Shown here: positions 1 to 11,704 of the stretch, in pieces | Layout of the letters: every line of letters begins with the position of its first letter | How positions within the stretch are numbered: the stretch's first letter is position 1 | DNA from: Prostheceraeus crozeri | Lineage: Eukaryota > Platyhelminthes > Polycladida > Euryleptidae | DNA: 64,000 nucleotides | NCBI GenBank assembly: GCA_907163375.1 | Contig: CAJQUW010011567.1 | Location: 186,001-250,000, forward strand | Direction of reading: 5' to 3' | The notes under the pieces: model-generated | Seen by the model: only the letters and a program-made list of their open reading frames with translations | What the model was told of the DNA's origin: nothing | Database searches by the model: none | Translations under genes and position numbers: made by a program

Positions 1-31
1 CGACCCTTAACCAACTGAGCCATCCAACCAC
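1..31 (-). mobile_element. tRNA-derived SINE head, cut by window edge (family 2)
   Basis: Read on the minus strand, this edge fragment carries an A-box-like stretch, TGGCTCAGTTGGTTAAGGG, like the heads of the family-2 SINEs at 32108 and 34948. The rest of the element, including any B box, would lie outside the window. It could be a true tRNA gene end, but the same head occurs in clear SINEs here. Confidence 0.4.
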
Positions 32-1634
32 CTAAGGAACTACATCTTTGTAGGGGGGATCCTGTCTAGATTCAGTTACATGGCATCAAAGGTAATTAAA
101 TCACAAGCTGTAAAATTGACCGACTGAATCAAATCCGAATAACGGTTATGTCGTCCATTGGTGATCCCATCAGATTGCGTCTCTCGTCTCCATCCCTCCC
201 TCTCATACTTCTGTCAGTTTTCTCACTCTGTTCGGGAGAGCAGTTACATAATGTCTGTCATAATACTTAGATAGTCAGTCATTACAATGTTAACAACATC
301 GTCAACAAACCCTTGGTCACGTGGGACGTCACAAACCTTCTTTGGATGCAGAGAGTTTCCAAGAGAGAATATGAAAGAAGTTAGAAATTCGCGAGGGACG
401 AATCTATTTCTTCAGCATCCATGAACATCCGAAACTGTGTCTTCACCGCTTAAGACTGCTTTTTTTCAGACATCTTGGTGATTAGCGAACTTGAAACAAA
501 CTTGAAATTGATGCACTGTTGGCTTCCTGCAGACAATTTCTACAGACGATGTAATGTTCGAAAGATGAAGTATCATTCCAAGGTACGGGACATTTCCTTT
601 TAAAGTGTCAGTTTTTCAAATTCTCACAAACCATGGCAAAATTGATTTTAAATAACTTTATCAATTTTGCAGAATGTCAACAAACCTGTCTTCGAATTCT
701 TTGCGGCAGATTTAGAAATGGCTGATACATTTCTTCACTATGCTGCTGCCTTACGACCGACCAGCAGAACACAAGTCTGTGTACTTTCAGGTGCAAATGA
801 AATGCATTTTCAACTTTTATCTGATACTCCTCGATATCGGTTCGACAGTTTAAACTATTAATTGAACCTTCTTGGTTCAGTTATGAACCGGGCATTTAAA
901 AAAGAATAGCGTTGCTGCGATGCTTCATTTAATAAAGTTCATGATTCCTGTTCATGTACTTGGAATCGACAAGATACAGCGCGCGTTTGGTGATACTTTG
1001 ATGTCGACAATGCTATTAAAGTAGTGAGTTTAGTTTATCAGAGTTTTAGCATCCTCAAAGTGATGACTTAACGTCAGATGCTGCAATAAAAATATGAAAA
1101 GGGATAAAAAAAGGACAGGCCTGAAATCTCGACCTTTTGACCTGACTCTCTCTGGACTCAAAGAAAATTGATCTTTCAAAGCATGCAGTTTTAAAATGGC
1201 CTTCAAAATGGATCTTGTATTTTGCCAAATTTGACCAGATTTCGACGGGATGTCTGAAGTTACGTTTCAACAAAGAAACCGTGAGAAATCAAATGTATAA
1301 ACAGTGCTTTTTGAGGTTAGTTTTCAAATTCTCACAAACGCGAATTTATGCGAATAAATTCTGATCTTGTCATCTTCTGTCTCACAAGGGTTCATGAGAT
1401 GTAGAGGCCGCTGTCCCCAGGACACGAGCTTCAAGCATGATCGTTAATAAAACTTAGGAAAGAAGAGTCTGCAGTCCATTTCGTAAGCATCCTTCGCAAC
1501 TCCAGGAGGAAATACATCCTTCTGCATTGTCTATACCTGTGGACCTTTGAAGCATCAAGGGTAATTATTATCAAGTTGCAAGGAAAGCATCGCCGATCTG
1601 CGTATCCGTAGCGAACTATATTATGTCCGGCTAT
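32..1634. other. no gene recognised
   Basis: AT-rich sequence with only short chance-like reading frames (for example 667-861 plus, 1055-1273 minus) that show no known domain. No repeat ends, RNA gene or palindrome were recognised. Confidence 0.5.
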
Positions 1635-2625
1635 ATGGTCCCTAAGCCACAGTGGTCAAGTGCTTGGCCGAGCGATCTTTCAGCTCAGTGGTCGAGCTCT
1701 GAGAGGTTTCATTACAGGCTGCAGGAAGGAAATTCGGGCTAAACGTTCACAACGCCCCAGATAAGAGTCTGACTATTTCAGCCATTCAAGCCGCCAGGAT
1801 GGAAGAGTAGTGAAGTTTAGCCATCAGGGACTGAAAAAATTTAATTGAAATTCAATTGCTCTAATTTTTTGCAAATTATCAATTAATTTAATTGGATCAT
1901 ATGAACAATTAATTAATTGCAATTACTTTTTATCATTGCCAAATGTAGGAAGATCTTTCCACAAAGTGATTTCATGATTGACACTTGATTGATAAAAAGT
2001 TAGAAGGTTAATACTTCCATAGCACATAGGTCTAGGAAGGTGAATTGAGACACTTACAGAAACAGAATTTACCTGTAATCTTATGCATGTATTGTCTGTA
2101 TCACCATGTTCATTGAGCTAATTTGCATGACAAAACATGTAAATGCACTAAGAAAAATATTAAGCAATTACTGATAATAAATATGTATATTCTCCTTTAT
2201 TCTGTGAGCGCAATGTTCTCTAGTTCTCTCTGAAACAATGCCTCTCTAGCCATCGCAATATCAGTTTCATTACATTTACCATAATTTGAATTGAATTATA
2301 ATTGTCAGAATATACGAAACATGCATGTCAAGCTAGAAACTTTTAGATTTAAGTTTGAATGAATGCTATAGATTATTAAGAGCATTGGGCTGTAGTCAAA
2401 CTTTTCTTCGCTTTAAATACGAGTAGGCCTGCAGAATATCAGATTAGCCACTGTGTAGACCTGTATATTACTCTGTATAGCTTATAACAATCGCACAATA
2501 TATCGCTTCATTGAGTTGAGAATAATTGCAATTAATTGGTTTAGCACCTGATTCAATAAATTGATTGAATTGAAGATTGCTCATCAATCAATTAATTTTT
2601 CCAGTCCCTGCTAACCATCATTTTA
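1635..2625 (+). mobile_element. tRNA-derived SINE (family 1), split by a hAT-type insertion
   Basis: The body 1635-1824 matches the family-1 SINE seen at 14688, 26746, 27003 and 61928: a tRNA-like head with CACAGTGGTCAAGTGCTTGG and AGCGATCTTT, then a GGTCGAGC B-box-like stretch, the GCAGGAAGG block, and the tail ending in GTGAAG-TTTAGCCAT. The last bases (CCATCATTTT) resume at 2614 on the far side of the element at 1825-2610. The copy is diverged, for instance GTCCCTAAGCCAC in place of GTCTCCGTGGCAC. Family-1 SINEs have internal RNA polymerase III promoter boxes and are non-coding. Confidence 0.75.
1825..2610. mobile_element. non-autonomous hAT-type transposon inside a SINE
   Basis: The element begins CAGGGACTGAAAAAATT and ends in the complement of CAGGGACTGGAAAAATT. 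Flanking 8-mers are TTAGCCAT (1817-1824) and CTAACCAT (2611-2618), a degraded 8-bp target duplication, as expected for hAT. The interior is very AT-rich near both ends, with many AATTAATTG-type words, and has no transposase frame. It interrupts the tail of a family-1 SINE, which continues on the other side. A second right-hand end of the same family lies at 62335-62418. Confidence 0.75.
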
Positions 2626-2632
2626 TTTCCAG

Positions 2633-3783
2633 TTCAATTGGATATGAAAGTGGGCGTGCAATCGATGGCTGCTCCGCTACTCCCATGAGGTCTATATATT
2701 TTTTATTCCCTTGAAATTACACTTTGAAAAATACTCTATTAAAAATTGAGAGCTTAAGGAAATCCTTGAAAAGAAAGAAGAAATCACATCCTTGCTAAAT
2801 CGTAAATCTTCATATTCTGCAGCTAATCACACTCTATCATTTTGGAAATGATCAGTATCTGGATATAGCCTTTCCAAAGGTGCCATACGGAATGTGCATT
2901 ATTGCAATTTAATGTACAATTTGATCAGCAACACAAAAATTCTGTTCGATCGCCATTTGGCACATCAGTATTTCGGTTGTGACTTCATGAAGTATTTCCT
3001 TTTCTCACATCTTGCACGAATAATTCCCTTTGTGAATATCTAAGCTCGGGATGTCACTTTTCTGTGACTTCTTCCCTGGAAATCTGATCTTTCTTGTCTC
3101 CTGAGAATTTTGGCGAGTGGCTAGTTTGCCAGTCGAGAAAACTGAATATTGCTTGTCTCGAGGATTTCAAGCTCGAATGACAATCTTCTAAGATCCTTCG
3201 CATCCAGGTAAAATGAATCTGTCTAAGACGTCTGTCAAGTCTGAATCTATTGAAGATGATATAGAACTCTGAGGCATGGATTACTGCTCTGAATATCCAT
3301 GATTTGCTGACAGATCATCTATAAATCCTATTAGTTTCTCAAATAAAGGTTTCTGGGACTTTCTAAACCATCTTAACCAAAGTAGAAATTCATAATCTGC
3401 ACATTGTTAACGGATAAACCAGAAAGGCTACCCGAGGAGTATGCATTTCCAACAGAAATAAAACAAATAACGAAGATCTAAAAGCAGCAATGGGAATATC
3501 AGTGAATCGGGTATTTCTCAAGCCTTTTTAGACGCACAACTTCAGTCAGAATTTATTGAATAATTGAGTCCGGAAGGGCAATGACGCCGAAAATGTAAAT
3601 AAAATTCTCATGTAATACGCCGAAAGGATTGAGAAATTCTGCTTACCAGTGACAAATGCAAGTTAAAAAAAACCAAGGGGGAAGTAAACAAAATTTCCAT
3701 CGAGAGCTATCCACCAAGCCTACGACCATCTAACGAGGTGGAAAGATCAGAGGATTAAACAGCACTAGAGATCAGCAGCCTGA
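2633..3783. other. no gene recognised
   Basis: AT-rich unannotated sequence. I see no open frame above about 60 codons, no terminal repeats and no tRNA-like boxes. Confidence 0.5.
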
Positions 3784-3965
3784 AGAAGTAGGATATCTCA
3801 GTTGACGTAAAGGAAGCACAGAAGGTCCAGGGTTCGAGTGCGTCTGCCTCCACCGACACTCTAGCACTCTACTCATCTTGAGGTTGTATATTTACCCCAC
3901 CTGGTAAGAGTTGTTAGTGGGTGGAGGCTGCTCAAGGAGTCTTAGGTGGAGGTAGTGGAAAAGAA
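3784..3965 (+). mobile_element. tRNA-derived SINE (family 2), diverged
   Basis: A tRNA-like head (AGTAGGATATCTCAGTTG, then B box GGGTTCGAG) is followed by the family-2 body: a short CCTCCACC stretch, ACCTGGTAAGAGTTGTTAGTG and GGAGGCTGC, matching in order the copies at 32108 and 34948. It is the most diverged of the three long copies and lacks a clear poly(A) tail. Confidence 0.6.
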
Positions 3966-6114
3966 AATAGAACTAAACTGCAAACTGAATGCTATGGAAA
4001 ATGTTGAACAAATTTCCATTTGCATACATCACATCATCGATTTTCGGTTTTGCGATTTCATTTGGCACCTACATAGGTTGAACTATGACTAGATCTAGCA
4101 TTTAAAGGAAATGAACTTCACATTGCGCATGACTGAGCTTGCATTTCGGAAGGTTGCTTGAATTACTTGAGTGGCCTGTTGCCCGTCATGTGAAGCACCA
4201 CTGATGACACTGTATTCGGTCCAGGGATATCCTCTTCCTCTTCGTTTCGAATTTTCAGCTGTTTTTATCAAGTTTTCGATAGGCAAGAAAATCAAAAAAA
4301 CATAATATCATAACTGAATCAATAATACACTATCAGCTGCGCAACTCTTATTGAAGAATTCATAGATTTAGCTGCAGCACACTCTTCCTTCTTCATTATT
4401 TGGTGGCCATTAGAACCTTGGTAGATCTCCAAACACTACAAACTTTCCCCTACAAGCCGCGCAGTTGCGCAACATGTCATCATTGCATGCCTTTCCCGCC
4501 AATTTAGAGATAGTTTGAATATCTGAATTTCAAATAAAATTGATGGCGTCAAACGTTTGATGCGGTAGAATCAAGTGCCATGTGATGCGAATATTCACGA
4601 ATACAATCAATGACACGTTTCACCACTCATTCATTGATAATGACTGCACAGCAGTCCATCAATGGTTTGTGTTATTTCTCCAAATCATTGCCAGAGTCTG
4701 CAAGCACTACAAAAATACGATTCTTGAACATTTTTATCTGGGAGGATTGCACATCACTTGTCACAATTAAGGAAACCATATTATGAAAAGGCCCCAACTT
4801 TCAAAAGCTGTCCTGCCATATTGGAATCACAAGAATTAGATCGTACAGCTGGGAAAATGCCTTATGGAACCACCAGTTTGCCATTCTCATCTTGATAGCG
4901 TCCCGTTTGGGATACCAAGCGAGATATATGTGCTATATCAAACATAAACAGTACACGCATTCTTTAAGCTTCTGGTTTTCAAAACCTCACGGGCTTGGCC
5001 CCACAGCAAAGAAATTGGGTGAATTTCATTGGGTCCAAGATGGTGATAGCCACAGGCGACAAAAGGTAGCGGATCTGGGTGTGGCGGAGGCTGAGTTTAG
5101 CCATTAGGCCCTATACGCGGCAATACTCTCTGCATCCGCAACACCCTTCCATGAGTTTGACGTTCTTGAGTAGCAAGTTTGCCACCTGATTTTGCATACC
5201 CTTTTTATAATTTCGACTGAATATACATTTCTTGATAGAGATTCTTATCACCAATAATTTCGCATGATAACGAGCTTCTGGCACTTTTCTCCGGCTACCG
5301 GCTGATATTTTTAGAATCGTTATAAACAACGCACATTTCCTACTGCGTATAATGCTGTTCAACTAATTTGTTATTGTTATTTGCTATTTGTTATTCAACT
5401 AGTTAGAAATTGATGAAACCATCCTCTTTTCTATTATGAACTTCTCAATTCATCCTAGCCGATGTATTTGCTATCATCATTCGAATGTGCGACATTCCTT
5501 TAATGGACAAAATGTTTCACGCTCGCTCGCACTGACTCTGGGCACAAATTGTCGATAAAATGAGCTTACTGTGAAAATCAGTTTTATCAATGACTGTCTT
5601 TAAAGTGGATGTACTTTTTCAGAAGCCCTGGTTTTGACTTGCCATCGAAAGATAGCAGAACCCAGAAATTCGACTGTTTCAGTATCAAACTTCCGTCATG
5701 CATGCTTGATTGCCTTACCAGACATTATTCAATTTGTGAATTGATGATTGAAGTCGTCAGCAAACAGTTGGCATGAACAATTTGCTTTACTTGTGATCAT
5801 TTCACTTTTGCTTCTTGAATGGTTTATGGGGCATGACATTGATCTTGTCACAAAGCCACAGGAACCTTCTATTTCGAGATGTTTTTTTAATAGTGTGACG
5901 ACATTGCCTTCACTTCATTGTATTAACTGCCAAGGATGCGAAGTCGGTACCTTTCGTCGGACACTGAGTCGCAAAAATGCATCCCTGCTTCAAAGTCTGC
6001 AAAAATGCAACATGTGTGTCCATGTTGAGCAGAAAGTGTTTGACAACTGACTTTGCAGGACAGATTCGGAGAAGAACCAAAATTATCGGCCTAAGCCCAC
6101 TTCCGTTCCAGGAG
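3966..6114. other. no gene recognised
   Basis: Holds scattered frames of 60-100 codons (4095-4295 minus, 5111-5362 minus, 5748-6050 plus). None shows a recognisable domain, and their composition is like the surrounding AT-rich DNA. Confidence 0.45.
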
Positions 6115-6711
6115 TCAGCCCATTTGTCGGAAACCTACTTAGCGGAAAGTCTCTTCGTTGACAATCGATCATGTCTACATATGCACATAATTTAGCTTAC
6201 AATGCACAGTAATTGTGGCCGTTGGTAAAGGATAAAGTCTCCCTCTTTGAAAATGTTCTAAAAGATCTGTTGTTGACACTTTTGATGAGGTCTGCAAATA
6301 TGACGTCATGCTGATCGATGCACTCATTGGCTCGCATTATAATTCACCAAACACTTAAATGAAGATGACGTTGCAGAAAACAAGTATTTTCGATTTTGAA
6401 GCCAGCAAGACATCGCATCATAAATGCAAAATGTTTGAAGTAGGACTTGAAAGACTTGATCATTTGTATTGCGATTAAAAGAAATGGATCAAGAATAAAG
6501 ATGAAAGACATTAGCTTTCTCTGCGTGTACTATTCAAGCATTGATCAAGCGTTATGTGGGCTTCTGCAATGAGGGCTTTCGGAAACTGGGATTTCGCAAT
6601 GCGATTTCAGATAAGTGGGCTTTCGCTAAGTTGGCATCTGCTAAGTGGGTTTCCGCTAAGTGGGCTTCCGCTAAACTGGTTTCCGCTAAGTGGGCTTCCG
6701 CTAATTGGGGT
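6115..6711. repeat. opposed arms of a 15-bp minisatellite (possible foldback element)
   Basis: From about 6555 to 6711 the plus strand carries degenerate, then good, tandem copies of a 15-bp unit close to TTCCGCTAAGTGGGC; the cleanest part is 6612-6711. At 6115-6152 the same unit appears about twice on the opposite strand, seen in the complement as TTTCCGCTAAGTAGG followed by TTTCCGACAAATGGG. Opposed arms around a roughly 400-bp non-repeat core suggest a foldback or TIR-array element rather than a simple satellite. The array is open in one frame, giving a spurious SAKWA-type repeat peptide. Confidence 0.5.
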
Positions 6712-7016
6712 GAAACCTCTGCAACGACCTGACTTGTCATTATTTTTAATTACTCGGCCAAACCCGATTGTCATTTCTATGAAGCTGGGTCATTCCCACT
6801 TGCAGTAGGAAAATTCGAAGTCTGAAGAACAAATCTGGATGTTTTCTGCCTCCAGTCGCAGAGGTTCGCTAAATATATCAGTGCACTATACGCATGGCCT
6901 CCAACAACCGGTTCGTGTGAGGGAAACCTATGTCGAATGAAGGAGGAATGTCCGTTGGTTCATATGGTGAGCAGATTAGGAACAACTCAAACATCAGCAT
7001 AGCTATCTGTCAGTTG
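6712..7016. other. no gene recognised
   Basis: A stretch of about 300 bases between two repeat elements. Nothing recognisable was seen in it. Confidence 0.5.
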
Positions 7017-8133
7017 CAGGGGTGGGCCGCCCCACTTGGATCTGTGACACATTTTGTCACATTTTGATATTCAAGATTTGTCACATTTTGTCACACATCG
7101 ATGAGCGTTTATGTCACGTTTTGTCACATGCTCATTGACATAAATGTCACATTTCGTCAGATGCTGATGGAAACATATGTACAAAATTTGACACATGATG
7201 TCCAGGAAATTGGCAGCTTTCGAATTTGCCGTTTTTGTCATTTTTTTTGCCATATCGATGAATGCATGTCAAGCGGCGTTATAATGGGACAAGATAGAGA
7301 AACCTTAAATTTATTACTACTACTCTTTGTCATATAAGGAGTTTCATAGAAATTGCCATTTAAGATATCTAACAGTTTTCCCGAGATTTGTGGCAACAGC
7401 GAAACAAACCATGGGTAAGACCGTAACACCTTTATTTTTGTTTTAAGTGAAAAATTGCACTCAAACGTTGTAGTCTTATTGCAATTATGATTATTTTTAA
7501 TGTCTTGAATTCATTTTGATGGTAAGCAATAAGCACGCATTCGGAATAAATTCAACAAAATGAATTCACAGACAATATAAATTCGCACAAAAAAGAGCAC
7601 TTTTACTCGTAATTCTGTTTTCAGTGAAGAAATAACACACCGAGTTTTGTTACAATTGTTATTTTCCTTGGATTGTGTGCATTATCGGAACTACAACTTC
7701 GCAAGGAAATTCTGCGATCTGGAAATGACAAAACGTATGACCACATGGAATGAATGTTGCAATTGGGCCATCAAGCTCAAAGTCAACTTTAAGCAAGCGA
7801 ACTAGTAGCATCACGAATCACGATTTACCTGTCGAAAGTGCAAGTCACCAATGGGAGCACAGAGAAGCATATCTATCCTACCTATTCCGAGTACAAATCA
7901 AAGTCAAAGAATAAAGTTGTCGTTATTTCACTCAGACGAAGTTGATGCTCCTCCATGAGTTTAAACCTCATTATACTATGTCATACCACCGCAAAAACAT
8001 TACTTATGTCACATTATTTCCTAGTTACGTATATTTGTCACATTTTGTCACACCAACGATGAAAAATACACATTATGTCACATTTTATTTTGAGATGAAA
8101 AATGTCACATATTGTCACATCGGCCCACCCCTG
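7017..8133. mobile_element. non-autonomous DNA transposon with hAT-like ends and subterminal TGTCAC repeats
   Basis: Ends are a perfect 13-bp inverted repeat, CAGGGGTGGGCCG, at 7017 and, complemented, at 8121-8133. Inside each end lies a cluster of TGTCACATTTTGTCACA-like words: about 7043-7195 on the left and 8007-8120 on the right, all in the same orientation rather than mirrored. Flanks are CAGTTG on the left and CAGTTA on the right, which suggests a 5-6-bp target duplication and not the 8 bp usual for hAT. There is no transposase frame; the core is AT-rich. The end sequence resembles the CAGGGGTGGGC start of known hAT families, but superfamily assignment stays open. Confidence 0.7.
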
Positions 8134-9030
8134 CAGTTAGAACGTAGAGGAAATGGCTTACTTGTGTTTTTTACATGCATACATCTACCCAGATAGCGCT
8201 TCCTGTGACTGACGTCGTTCGATTTTGACAACTTGATGATAATCTCAAAAATCATCTTTCATGCGTCATTGTCTAAACATCCGTGTGGAATTTTCAAAAA
8301 AATGCTTTTTCCAGCTATTCCTCCCTTTTCTACATCCCACCAAAAGCTCCTAACTTCGCTGATTAGCAACTTGTTATGTCTTCATTTAATTCAATTCTAA
8401 GAAGTCTCGTGCATTGCCGTTCATCTCACATTCTTCGTCGATTTGACTATGAGAGCCGCTCGCTGTAACATCCTCTGCGATCAGATGTAATTAAATGAGG
8501 ATATAGATCTAACAGTATTACCAGAAGATGTGTGGGATATTGAGGCATGTGATCTTTCAATTCTCACCCTTCTATTAATGTTGAGACAACAATGCTGCAA
8601 TTTGTTCCATTTATAGAGTACGCATGAGTTGTAATGAGGCGACGAGAGTCTGCAAATGTTAGCGCCCCTCTCCTAACAAATCCACTTTGCGGTCGATGCC
8701 GCTGATACAATATTGGTTGTATGAAACGATTTGGAGTAAAGTATCTTCCGTACTCATATTGAATCTATCTGCCCAAATGTAGGAAATCACTTTCTTCTAG
8801 ATTGCGTCACTGCGAAAGTTAATAGAGTTCCGAGCAATTATAGATGGAGAGATCGAGTTAAGTGACGGAAGAGATGCCTCTATCAATCTAGAAGAGATCG
8901 CACGAAAGTGTTGATAAGTGCAAACACTGGCGAGACAACATCGACGCGTCCAAAGATGTGAATGATTTCAAAAATCTTCAGTGATATGAATACTAACATG
9001 ATCCAAGGAGATAAAATTTTCGACAATAAG
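8134..9030. other. mostly unannotated; possible LINE debris at 8660-8960
   Basis: Between 8660 and 8960 the plus strand gives short broken stretches reminiscent of the Cys/His tail of LINE reverse transcriptases: NPLCGRC, later CPNVGNHFLLDC and RWRDRV in a different frame. These pieces are too short and disrupted to assign firmly. The remainder shows nothing. Confidence 0.25.
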
Positions 9031-9180
9031 AAGACATAAACATTAGAGTCTGATGCTTTTACTGTGTCGACTGCAACAACTTTTCCCTAGATTTATATAT
9101 CTTTATCAAACCATGATAAAGTGACAGTGCTGTTGCAGTTGACGCAGCAAAAACATCAAGAATTTTTGTGTTCATGTCCT
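9031..9180. repeat. long imperfect inverted repeat (foldback MITE-like hairpin)
   Basis: The left arm (about 9031-9087) contains GACATAAAC, then GATGCTTTTACTGTGTCGAC and TGCAACA. The right arm (about 9125-9180), read on the minus strand, contains GACATGAAC, GATGTTTTTGCTGCGTCAAC and TGCAACA, roughly 75-80% alike. The centre has a perfect stem, CTTTATCA and TGATAAAG, around AACCA. The whole 150 bp could fold into one hairpin. No coding potential or clear target duplication was seen. Confidence 0.65.
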
Positions 9181-11234
9181 TGTATTCATAGGCGTGCGCA
9201 AGGGGCTATGCCCCACCTTTTGTCTTGATAGTCGGACATTTTTCTGCAAGTATTTGCACTTTTTCAAAAAATTTACAGCGAGTTGATCGCAAGTGAAATT
9301 ATTGTATGGCAATATCTAACAGCATAATCTTTTGTAGACATTGCAATCTGTACAGGCTACACAGTAAAGTTAATGAGTACTGTTGAGGAGCAGTTCATGT
9401 AGGTCACATCAATCGATATTGACTACTTTAGCAGAAGGAGGCGAAAATCAGCGAACAGTCTTTACCCTCTCCCCATGTTCCCACGTGACTACAGGCATGC
9501 TTTGGCACACTTTGCACCACCTTTCCAAAACTCCGAGCACGTATGCCTGCATTGTCGATAACTTTATCTTCTTGGATCGTGCTAGCCATTACAATACCAA
9601 GGATTTTTGGAATCATGCACATGCTCCGGATCTTCATCAGACATTTGTCTTCATCACACAAAAACCTCACAATTGATTGATTGACCGATTGATGTCCAAC
9701 TATTGGCTAAAAACGCATGTGCTATGATGCGGTACAAAAGCATCTAAAGTTGTCAAAGTCTGAAGCATTTAAATTAATTGAATTGAATATTCATTGTGGT
9801 CATGCATCTGATCTATCACAATTTCGATATTTTGGATGTGATTTCACTGCAAACAAGATATCCGCAAGAAGAGAAGTGAATGCAATCAAACAGACCACCT
9901 GGAACTGAGGATTGCACAAGTTGACGGTAAGAATGCATTGAATCAACGGCCGGATACAGCTGAATGCAAAGTGGATGATAAGATGGAAATTTGCGGAAAT
10001 GGCTTATCATTACATCACAAAATGGCATGTAAAAAGTACAAGAGAAATCACAGAGCTTAGCATAAGGAATCCTCTCATGAAATGATTCAAATAAAGGTCA
10101 TTGATTGTGATTAGCCTGATTTTTGTGACTAGTAAGACAACCTCTGCCTGCCAAGGATCCTCTTCCTCTTTGCTGATCATTCAATATTCGAAATAGGAAT
10201 TGCTTTACATATTTGCTTATTAAGATATATTTTTATCAATGCGGACGGCCATTTGACTGTTATAAATAGAGCTTCGAAAAACATGCTTTCTTGAAGTGCT
10301 TTTAAATATTTTGTTTTATTTTTTTTTATTCCGATCAATTTGTACCACAGATGCTTCAATAGTACAACCTATTAAACTAAACGTCAACCTCAAAAGCTGT
10401 TTTAATGCAATGCGTGAAATTGAGCATCCGAATGTCAATGACATGCTATTTGTAAGCTTGTTATATCATATACATATTTGCATCAAACCACTAATGATAT
10501 CTGCCGAGTTTACCTGCAATTTTTGGTAGTTTCTAGGCATTCGTATGCGCCTCACCAATACACTATGGATAGATAGTAGGATTACTTTGCTCCTTTGTCT
10601 TGCCCTGCTCTTGCAGTGAATGCAGCCATCAAGGCACCTGTCAACAACTGTACATTACCCTCATCAGTAGTGGCAGGCAAGTCATCAGTTACCGATATTA
10701 TTACGAGTCACTGTTATATTCGTGTTACTGCAGTGGTGTTTTAGCCTCCCGCTTTCGTGACATTCTGTTTCAGTGCATTTTTAAACTTTTCCTGAAATAC
10801 TGTTGGATTTGGTCCACAGTTAAGTCAGCTTCTTCATCTATTTTGAAAAGCTCATTATGCAAATATTTCGTGTGATAATTTTTAACAAAACGCAATAACT
10901 TTCGATGTAATTCCACGAATCACAACATGATCATTAATGATGCCATAGACAAAGAACACAATCTTCAAAATTCATGTAAATACTACTGGTACTAATCAAA
11001 CATTTTAGTAATCACGTAATTAAACAGTAATTTCTTTGTTTTTTCTACATTGAAATTGTTTGGTGTCTTCAATTTGCTTTTCGTTTTTGGAATCTCGTAA
11101 TAGAATATTCATTCACAGACATGCACGCATTTTCACTTAGATACACTAGTCAACGGCTGCATCATTGGGCTAGAATTAGTAACGACTGCAATTCTAAGCT
11201 TTTCATTGGTGGTTCATGCCCCAACCACAAAAAA
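9181..11234. other. no gene recognised
   Basis: Begins with TAGGCGTGCGCAAGGGG at 9190, which looks like a single hAT-type end without a partner. Frames at 9383-9676 and its complement 9428-9670 overlap each other and show no domain. Other frames up to 91 codons (10600-10875) are unremarkable. Confidence 0.4.
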
Positions 11235-11704
11235 AACAGGTCATCTCTTCTTCAGTTTGACTAGCAAGGAATCGCAGAAGCATGTAACGATGATGAAGTG
11301 GCACAATCTGCTGACATAATGCCATAGCAATTGAACAATGAGCAGCCAGGTCAACATTAAACGCGCCAAATTGTGCAAAGAGACATAGTCGATGTCAAGT
11401 TCTACGGAGAAGTTCATGAACGTTTTTTCGTGCGCCTGGTAGCTTTTTTAATAATGATCCGATGGCCCAACATTATCGAAAAAAACTTTTGCGCAGTGAT
11501 CTGAATTCTTCGAATCTCAAGGAATTTTCAAGGAATTTTGAAGGAATTCACAGCAATCCGCAAGCGGCGCACGACCGTTTTTCTTATCTCTGCAAGGTAT
11601 TAAAATTTTCTTTTTGCCCACTTAGTAAGCTCCTGCATGTGCCATCGCTTTGAATCAGTTTGCACTTCGAGCAAAGTAATACGCTTAAACAATCTAATTC
11701 TGTG
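11235..11704 (+). repeat. unnamed dispersed repeat, copy 1
   Basis: This block is homologous, in the same orientation, to 63326-63824. Shared stretches include CATCGACTATG-type variation around GATGTCAAGTTCTAC, GTGAACGTTTTTTCGTGCGCC-like sequence, CCCAACATTATCGA, GAATTCACAGCAATCCGCAAG, TGCCCACTTAGTAAG and GAATCAGTTTGCACTT. Identity by eye is about 80-85%. Relative to copy 2 it lacks about 35 bp near 11380. No terminal repeats, tRNA boxes or protein domain were found, so the family is unknown. Confidence 0.75.

Noticed and set aside
6541-6740. Repeat protein encoded by SAKWA-type units on both strands
   Set aside because: It follows from a 15-bp tandem repeat, a multiple of three, which leaves frames open on both strands without selection.
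7043-7195. Regular TGTCAC words resembling a CRISPR-like array
   Set aside because: Spacing is irregular, units are variable, the setting is eukaryotic and the cluster lies just inside transposon ends.
9190-9206. hAT-type end TAGGCGTGCGCAAGGGG
   Set aside because: A single end without partner in the window.
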